The notes under the pieces were generated by a model. It made no database searches. It saw only the letters and a program-made list of their open reading frames with translations, and was not told the origin of the DNA. Positions 6,604-11,623 of a stretch of 11,623 nucleotides of DNA are shown here, one piece after another. Source of the stretch: Gammaproteobacteria bacterium UBA4475 (GTDB lineage Bacteria; Pseudomonadota; Gammaproteobacteria; Pseudomonadales; Azotimanducaceae); assembly GCA_002389265.1 (NCBI GenBank), contig DGOD01000248.1:1-11623 (forward strand), written 5' to 3'. Positions within the stretch are counted from its first letter, which is position 1, and the number at the start of each line of letters is the position of its first letter. A program made the position numbers and the translations under genes.

Positions 6604-7248
6604 ATGTATAAAGCAGTGTTATGGGACTTCGGTGGCGTCATGACTTCGAGTCCATTTGAAGCATTCAACCGGTTTGAGCAGGCCGAGAATTTGCCTGTGG
6701 ACTTTATTCGAGCCATTAACTCAACAAATCCTGAGTCCAATGCCTGGGCACAACTGGAGAGTGCTCAAATCGACGTGGCTGCCTTCGACCAATTGTTTGC
6801 GGACGAGGCACTCACACAAGGCCATGCTGTCAGGGGACAACAAATCCTGGCTTTACTATCCGGCGAAATTCGCCCCGAAATGGTCAAGGCACTGACGTTG
6901 ATCAAAGCGACAATGAAGGTCGGCTGCATTACTAATAATGTCAAAAATGCAGGCAGCGGCGCCGGTATGGCACGGGATCCGCAACGGGTTGCGCAATTCG
7001 AGGAGGTCATGGCGCTATTCGATACGGTTATCGAATCCAGCAAGGCCGGCATTCGCAAACCAGACCCCGCGATCTATCGGCTGGCCTGCGATACACTGGA
7101 AATCGAACCTAGCGAGGCCATATTCCTTGACGACCTGGGCATCAATCTCAAGCCAGCCAAGGCTTTGGGCATGACCACCATTAAAGTACTCAACAGCGAA
7201 CAGGCCATCGGCGAACTTGAGACTCATCTTCAAATGCGCCTTCGATGA
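6604..7248 (+). CDS. HAD-superfamily phosphatase-like hydrolase (subclass IA)
   Basis: Soluble protein of 214 aa, the size of small-molecule HAD phosphatases. Motif I is Asp8 in WDFGGVMTSS, where the usual second Asp (DxD) is Gly10, as in the YihX, ACAD10 and soluble-epoxide-hydrolase N-domain relatives. Motif II is Thr110 (CITNN), motif III Lys152 (GIRKPDPAIY), motif IV Asp176-Asp177 (FLDDLGINL). The cap lies at about residues 15-95. The substrate is unknown; YihX, which shares the Gly, removes phosphate from alpha-glucose-1-phosphate, and the galE neighbour makes a sugar phosphate plausible. It starts 2 bases after the lpxA-like stop and its own stop overlaps galE (ATGA), so it depends on coupled translation; no strong ribosome site is seen. 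Confidence 0.82.
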   Translation: MYKAVLWDFGGVMTSSPFEAFNRFEQAENLPVDFIRAINSTNPESNAWAQLESAQIDVAAFDQLFADEALTQGHAVRGQQILALLSGEIRPEMVKALTLIKATMKVGCITNNVKNAGSGAGMARDPQRVAQFEEVMALFDTVIESSKAGIRKPDPAIYRLACDTLEIEPSEAIFLDDLGINLKPAKALGMTTIKVLNSEQAIGELETHLQMRLR

Positions 7249-8261
7249 AGATATTGTTAACCGGCGGTGCAGGCTATATCGGCTCACACACCGCCGTCGA
7301 GCTTACGCTTGCTGGCCACCAAGTGACGATTGCTGACAACCTTGCTAACAGCTCGGCCACGGCGGTCGCTAGAGTCGAAGCACTGACTCAGTCCAAGGTC
7401 GCCCTGCACAGAGTTGACCTGCTTGAGGCCAAGGCCCTCGATCAACTGTTTGCCAGCCAGCAATTCGACGCGGTCGTCCATTTCGCCGGACTCAAAGCTG
7501 TGGGCGAGTCTGTTCGTGAACCGCTGAATTATTATTACACCAATATCAATACGACCCTTAACCTGGTCGATTGCATGCTGCGCCACGAAGTGAATCGATT
7601 GGTATTCAGCTCATCCGCCACTGTCTACGGTGAGCCCGAAAAAATTCCCATCGATGAATCGTCACCGATTATAGATGCTACGAACCCCTATAGTCGTTCT
7701 AAACTGTTTATCGAAAAAATCTTGGAAGATGTCTGTATCGCCAACCCCATGTTCAATGTGGCCAGGCTACGTTATTTTAATCCTGGCGGCGCCCATGCCA
7801 GTGGCGAGATCGGCGAGGATCCCCACGGCACACCCAATAACTTACTACCCTTTGTCAGTCAGGTCGCCGTTGGTAAGCTTAAACAACTGGTGGTTTTTGG
7901 CCAGGACTATGCTACCCCAGACGGCACCTGCATTCGTGACTATATTCATGTGGTGGACCTGGCCCGCGGCCACTTGGCGGCCATTAATAAGCTCGCAGAG
8001 AACCCGGGATTGGTAACCTATAATATCGGCAGCGGAGTCGGCCACTCGGTACTGGATGTCATCCACGCCTTCGAGACCGCCAACCACCTGACACTACCCT
8101 ATGCGGTGGGTCCACGCCGCGAAGGCGATATCGCCGAATATTATGCTGACCCGACCAAAGCACTGAACGAATTAGGCTGGCGAGCGGAAAAGAGTCTTGA
8201 AGATATCTGCCGGGATGCCTGGCGTTGGCAGCAAAAAAACCCCGATGGCTATCCGGACTGA
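7245..8261 (+). CDS. galE: UDP-glucose 4-epimerase
   Basis: Extended short-chain dehydrogenase of 338 aa (E. coli GalE 338) that interconverts UDP-glucose and UDP-galactose using bound NAD; some members also act on UDP-GlcNAc/UDP-GalNAc. The NAD-binding loop TGGAGYIGSH is at residues 6-15, with VHFAGLKAVGESV, the catalytic Ser124 (FSSSATVYG), and Tyr149/Lys153 (NPYSRSK). RYFNPGGAHASGEIGEDP, TCIRDYIHVVDLARGH and YNIGSGVGHSVLDVI are classic GalE segments. It overlaps the HAD gene by 4 bases and ends the three-gene operon. Its role may be in supplying galactose- or GalNAc-type units for surface polysaccharide or LPS. Specificity for N-acetylated sugars cannot be decided from what I see. Confidence 0.94.
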   Translation: MKILLTGGAGYIGSHTAVELTLAGHQVTIADNLANSSATAVARVEALTQSKVALHRVDLLEAKALDQLFASQQFDAVVHFAGLKAVGESVREPLNYYYTNINTTLNLVDCMLRHEVNRLVFSSSATVYGEPEKIPIDESSPIIDATNPYSRSKLFIEKILEDVCIANPMFNVARLRYFNPGGAHASGEIGEDPHGTPNNLLPFVSQVAVGKLKQLVVFGQDYATPDGTCIRDYIHVVDLARGHLAAINKLAENPGLVTYNIGSGVGHSVLDVIHAFETANHLTLPYAVGPRREGDIAEYYADPTKALNELGWRAEKSLEDICRDAWRWQQKNPDGYPD

Positions 8262-8401
8262 GCACTCATGCTTCGGAAACTCTGCTCCGACATCGACGCT
8301 TCGGCGCGCCTGGGCATGCATCAGCGCTTCTTATGCAGAAACTCTTACAACGCCCTTGCTGTTTGCCATAATTACCAACCAAACTATGGCTGCCAACGAG
8401 A

Positions 8402-9433
8402 CTATTGAGCAGTAAAACGATAGATCGAAGTGCTATCAAAGACGGCGCCAGCAGCTAGACGCGTCGAGGGAAAATGGGGCATATTCGGACTGTCAGGGAA
8501 ATGCAGAGTTTCCAGACACAACCCCGCATGAGGCTTCGGCAGGTAGTTTCCTGTATAGAATTGCAAGCCAGGTTCAGACGACAATATTTCCAGCACTATG
8601 CCGGATTCTGGACTATAAAGTCTGGCAACTGGCTGGGCCAACGCGCCATCATCGTCACCGTTTGGTGTTTGATTCAAAACAAAACAGTGATCAAAACCAA
8701 GCCCCAAACTTAATTGCTCATCCCTAAGCACCAATCTGCTACCGATATTTGCTGGTTGCGAAAAATCAAACGCAGTGTCTGCTACCGCTTTGATCTCGCC
8801 GGTTGGCAATACGTCCTTATCGATGGGCAGATATGCTCCGGCGGCAATCTGCAGCTCGTGGTTACGGATATCCCCCTCGCCAGTGGTAGCACCGTCCAGA
8901 TTAAAGTAGGCATGATTTGTTAAATTGATAATCGTGTCGCGATTGCTGATTGCCTGATAGTGGTAACCCAATGAGTCGCCCATAAGACTGAGTGTTACTG
9001 AAACGTCGAGATCACCGGGATAGCCCTGTTCGCCATCAACACTGCGATAAGTAAAGCACACCCCGGTTGTGGTTGCCGCTGCCTGCCACAGAACATCTTC
9101 AAAGCCTAACTCTCCACCATGTAAATGATGTAAGCCATGATTTTTATCCAGGCAAACCTCATGGCCGCCATCATCATAACGTGCATCACGAATACGATTC
9201 GCGAACCGCCCCACCACTGCACCTAGGGACGCCGTGTCTTGTCGATAATCTTCGGTGGAAGCCAACCCCAACACGACATTACGTTGCACGTGGTTTTTAT
9301 CGCGAACATAGACCGCCATCAGTCGAACGCCATACTCGCTAACGACTACTTTAAGCTGCTCACTTTCAAGCTGCCAGACGAATTGTGGTTGTCCGGTTGC
9401 GTCGTGGCCATCTGGTTGTCTGCTAATGTTCAT
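8402..9433 (-). CDS. galM: Aldose 1-epimerase (galactose mutarotase)
   Basis: Beta-sandwich enzyme of 343 aa that interconverts alpha and beta anomers of free aldoses. The catalytic machinery is complete: general acid His174 (TNHAYFNLDG), base Glu309 (LCLETLHFPDSPN), and substrate contacts near Arg77 (VGRFANRI), His105 (LHGG) and Asp249 (FDHCF). The common ETQHFPDSPN reads ETLHFPDSPN here, with Leu310 for Gln. No signal peptide, so probably cytoplasmic. The ATG (9431-9433) overlaps the TGA of the MoaD-like gene, so the two are translationally coupled. It converges on galE across 140 bases in which I find no clear terminator, and is not co-transcribed with it. Its place behind a molybdenum hydroxylase and sulfur carrier is unusual. 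Confidence 0.92.
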   Translation of the reverse strand: MNISRQPDGHDATGQPQFVWQLESEQLKVVVSEYGVRLMAVYVRDKNHVQRNVVLGLASTEDYRQDTASLGAVVGRFANRIRDARYDDGGHEVCLDKNHGLHHLHGGELGFEDVLWQAAATTTGVCFTYRSVDGEQGYPGDLDVSVTLSLMGDSLGYHYQAISNRDTIINLTNHAYFNLDGATTGEGDIRNHELQIAAGAYLPIDKDVLPTGEIKAVADTAFDFSQPANIGSRLVLRDEQLSLGLGFDHCFVLNQTPNGDDDGALAQPVARLYSPESGIVLEILSSEPGLQFYTGNYLPKPHAGLCLETLHFPDSPNMPHFPSTRLAAGAVFDSTSIYRFTAQ

Positions 9434-9672
9434 CCGCCGGCGATAAAGTGAAAAAAATGAATTTCACTGTCCGAATCGACTAATTCGAGCAAAGGCTCAT
9501 GAATAATTTCGCCGTCAATAGCCACAGCCATCTGCAGCAACTCAGCCCGATCCAGCGCTGGGTAGCGACTCGTAATAGCAGCTATCAACTCACGATAGTT
9601 GCCCGCGTCTACCTCACATTCAGCGTCGACGGTGAATTGCTGCTGCGTACTGGAAAACGTCACCCTGGCCAT
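9430..9672 (-). CDS. MoaD/ThiS-family ubiquitin-like sulfur carrier
   Basis: Small acidic protein of 80 aa ending in Gly-Gly (EIHFFHFIAGG), the hallmark of MoaD/ThiS carriers, whose C-terminal glycine is adenylylated and turned into a thiocarboxylate. Length and layout (beta strands, then YRELIAAITSRYPALDR, then VAIDGEII and the final strand) fit a beta-grasp fold. The ATG at 9670-9672 is preceded by AAGGA with 7 bases of spacing; a GTG six codons upstream (9688-9690) is less likely. In MoaD the sulfur goes to molybdopterin, and the neighbouring molybdenum hydroxylase makes that the leading guess, but neither MoaE nor an activating E1-like enzyme is in the window, so a different sulfur acceptor is possible. 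It is 82 bases downstream of the hydroxylase gene and overlaps galM by 4 bases. Confidence 0.78.
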   Translation of the reverse strand: MARVTFSSTQQQFTVDAECEVDAGNYRELIAAITSRYPALDRAELLQMAVAIDGEIIHEPLLELVDSDSEIHFFHFIAGG

Positions 9673-9705
9673 GCACCTATCCTTAAACACCCTCTATTGC
9701 AGCTC

Positions 9706-9738
9706 GGCCATCCTGTTTGCTGAGTAAACAGGATGGCC
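9706..9738. repeat. Perfect 13-bp hairpin between hydroxylase and MoaD-like genes
   Basis: GGCCATCCTGTTT (9706-9718) and AAACAGGATGGCC (9726-9738) pair perfectly around a 7-base loop. It starts 17 bases after the hydroxylase stop on the minus strand. Neither strand has a T run right after the stem, so it is not a textbook intrinsic terminator. It could protect the 3' end of the hydroxylase message, cause partial termination, or be a protein site. Confidence 0.75.
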
Positions 9739-9754
9739 CTGACACGAAGGCGAA

Positions 9755-11623
9755 TTAGCCCTTACCTTGAATCAAATTAAAGACCCGCGGCGGCGACAAG
9801 GGCAGATCAGTCACGGGCACACCAATGGCATTCTCCACCGCATAACCTACCGCTGCTAACGGCGGAATAATGCCTGACTCACCAACACCCCGAACACCGT
9901 AGGGATGAAAGTTATTCGGTACTTCAACAATAATGGCATCGATCATTGGCAGGTCTGATGCGACAGGAATACGATAATCAAGAAACCCAGCGTTTTCTAG
10001 CAGGCCATCAGCGCTGTAGATGTACTCTTCATTCAGCGCCCAGCCGATACCCTGTACCGCACCGCCTTGATATTGACCTTCGACATACTTGGGGTGAATC
10101 GCCTTGCCGGCATCCTGCACCGCCGTGTAGCGCACAACATCGACCTTACCGGTATCCTTATCTACCTCGACGTCACAAAGATGAACTGCGAAACTCGGAC
10201 CCGCGCCACGGGCATTGATATTGCCCCGGCCTGAAATTTGGCCACCGGTTCTATCGGCGCCAGCACAGATTTCCGCGAGACTCAGACGATCTTCTCCGGC
10301 CGTATTCAATGCCACGCCGTCAACCCATTCAACCTGTTCTGCGGTCACATTCCACATGGATGCCGCCCGCTGCTTCATCTGCGCAACCACATCTTCTGCC
10401 GCCTCAATGACCGCCATGCCCGTCGCAAACGTCGTACGACTGCCACCGGTACCGGCACTAAATGCCACGTTTTCTGTGTCGCCGATAATCGGCTTGAGTC
10501 GCCCGGGCTCAATACCCATAGCCTCCGCAGCCATCATTTGCATGGAAGCACGAGAGCCACCGATATCTGGTGAGCCTTCGACTATCGTTCCAGTGCCATC
10601 CGGATTCATATTAATATGCACACTGGACTGGCCACCGACATTGAACCAAAAACCCGCAGCAACACCACGACCCTGATTTGCAGCTAGGGCTTGCTGATAA
10701 TGCTTTGAGTCGCGCGCGGCTTCGAGACACTCTACCAATCCAACCCGCTTAAATTTCGGACCATAGATAGTCTGAGTACCTTCCTGGGCTGCATTTTGCA
10801 GACGTAAATCGATAGGATCGCGGTCTAGTTTCACTGCTAACTCATTCACCAGCATCTCAACCGCGAATTCCGCCTGTGGTGCACCCGGCGCTCGATAAGC
10901 CGCTACCTTGGCTTTATTGACCACCACGTCAAACCCCTCGATATACATGTTAGACACAGCATAGGGGGTAAATGCGGTCATGCAGCCCATCATAACTGGC
11001 GAACCCTTAAAGGCACCGGCTTCATAGGCCAGACGACCTTGCATAGCGGTGATAGTGCCATCTTTACGGGCACCGATCTTGACCCAGGAACGAGTCGCCG
11101 AGCCAGGCCCAGTCGCTTTGAAAACCTCATCACGGTCCATGATCATCTTCACCGGACGACCAGACTTGCGCGACAGAATCAACGCCACGGGTTCCAGGTA
11201 GACCGTTGTCTTGCCACCGAAGCCACCACCGATTTCGCTGGCAATCACTTTTAGCTTACCCAGATCCATCGCCAGTAACTTGGCAGTACTGGCGCGCACA
11301 TCAAAATGTCCTTGAGTCGAGCACCAGATCATTGACTGGCCATCTTTCTCGAATCGAACAGTGCAGGCATGGGGCTCGATATAACCCTGGTGCGCAGTTG
11401 GCGTATAAAACTCTCGCTCGACGACCACGTCGGCGTCCTTAAAACCTGCCTCAATATCACCCATCTTATATTCCAGCCGGGTCGCGACATTGGATGCGGT
11501 CGTCGGCTTTTCGGCTAAACCTTGGGTAAACATATCAGGGTGTAGAATTGGCGCGCCAGCGGCCATGGCTTCACGGACATCCATGACGGGCTTGAGCACT
11601 TCATACTCAATATCGATCAGCGC
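9755..11623 (-). CDS. Xanthine dehydrogenase-family molybdenum hydroxylase, molybdopterin-binding subunit (5' truncated)
   Basis: The frame stays open to the window edge (ALIDIEYEVLKPV before the first internal GTG), so the N-terminus is missing; about 622 C-terminal residues are present of a usual 750-800. The family hydroxylates aldehydes, purines or aromatic heterocycles at a Mo-cofactor, passing electrons to FeS and FAD partners, whose genes probably lie to the right. Seen are the cofactor loop GGGFGGK, AYRAPGAPQAEFAVE, EGSPDIGGSRASMQMMAAE, AGTGGSRTT, QDAGKAIHP, and the catalytic Glu in YGVRGVGESGIIPPLAAV (codon 9878-9880). AYRAPG argues against form I CO dehydrogenase (AYRCSFR) and form II (AYRGAGR). 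Substrate cannot be told. It is followed by a strong hairpin, then the MoaD-like carrier and galM. Confidence 0.92.
   Translation of the reverse strand, partial: ALIDIEYEVLKPVMDVREAMAAGAPILHPDMFTQGLAEKPTTASNVATRLEYKMGDIEAGFKDADVVVEREFYTPTAHQGYIEPHACTVRFEKDGQSMIWCSTQGHFDVRASTAKLLAMDLGKLKVIASEIGGGFGGKTTVYLEPVALILSRKSGRPVKMIMDRDEVFKATGPGSATRSWVKIGARKDGTITAMQGRLAYEAGAFKGSPVMMGCMTAFTPYAVSNMYIEGFDVVVNKAKVAAYRAPGAPQAEFAVEMLVNELAVKLDRDPIDLRLQNAAQEGTQTIYGPKFKRVGLVECLEAARDSKHYQQALAANQGRGVAAGFWFNVGGQSSVHINMNPDGTGTIVEGSPDIGGSRASMQMMAAEAMGIEPGRLKPIIGDTENVAFSAGTGGSRTTFATGMAVIEAAEDVVAQMKQRAASMWNVTAEQVEWVDGVALNTAGEDRLSLAEICAGADRTGGQISGRGNINARGAGPSFAVHLCDVEVDKDTGKVDVVRYTAVQDAGKAIHPKYVEGQYQGGAVQGIGWALNEEYIYSADGLLENAGFLDYRIPVASDLPMIDAIIVEVPNNFHPYGVRGVGESGIIPPLAAVGYAVENAIGVPVTDLPLSPPRVFNLIQGKG

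Noticed and set aside
8262..8401. Terminator between convergent galE and galM
   Set aside because: Only a 6-bp GCCATA/TATGGC pairing with a 14-base loop and a 5-bp TGCAT/ATGCA pairing are present, both without T runs; nothing convincing.
10215..10676. 153-codon plus-strand frame opposite the molybdenum hydroxylase
   Set aside because: Antisense shadow of a well-supported gene; Ser/Pro/Ala-rich with no ribosome site or family match.
9755..11623. CO dehydrogenase large subunit (CoxL)
   Set aside because: The active-site loop reads AYRAPG, not AYRCSFR (form I) or AYRGAGR (form II), so a general xanthine dehydrogenase-family enzyme is the safer call.

Overview
The window looks like chromosomal DNA of a Gram-negative gammaproteobacterium, probably free-living and aerobic, with a near-balanced base composition. 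The pointers are a fabA-fabB pair (the anaerobic route to unsaturated fatty acids), a PhoB/PhoR pair, an LpxA-type UDP-GlcNAc acyltransferase (lipid A chemistry) and a molybdenum hydroxylase. No species can be named from the sequence alone. I see no tRNA, rRNA, CRISPR array, transposase or integrase.

Layout, left to right. (1) 1-776, plus: C-terminal part of a PYROXD2/phytoene-desaturase-like FAD oxidoreductase, cut by the window edge. (2) 786-3287, minus: phoB then phoR, 10 bases between coding ends, with the phoR ribosome-binding site inside the last codons of phoB. Upstream of phoB lies an AT-rich regulatory stretch with phased TTAA-type hexamers. (3) 3481-5267, minus: fabA then fabB, an operon with a strong extended -10 promoter and a 26-base palindrome upstream of it. 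(4) 5268-5788: a 521-base gap between divergent fabA and the lpxA-like gene, holding promoters, the palindrome, small hairpins and a 10-base tandem repeat, but no convincing gene. (5) 5789-8261, plus: lpxA-like, HAD phosphatase-like and galE, tightly packed (2-base gap, then a 4-base ATGA overlap). (6) 8402-11623, minus: partial molybdenum hydroxylase large subunit, a perfect 13-bp hairpin, a MoaD/ThiS-like sulfur carrier, and galM overlapping the carrier by 4 bases.

How they may work together. FabA and FabB set the unsaturated fatty-acid supply and produce or consume 3-hydroxyacyl-ACP intermediates. The divergent LpxA-like protein belongs to a family that takes 3-hydroxyacyl-ACP and UDP-GlcNAc, and GalE acts on UDP-sugars, so regions 3-5 may form an envelope-lipid neighbourhood sharing one control region. 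The right end joins a molybdenum hydroxylase to a ubiquitin-fold sulfur carrier and an aldose epimerase. This could be a cofactor-supported oxidation system for an aldehyde, sugar or heterocycle; the substrate is not visible from the sequence. Nothing here is a proven new system. The most notable points are the fabA/lpxA control region, the molybdenum hydroxylase-MoaD-GalM unit and the phoB upstream array.
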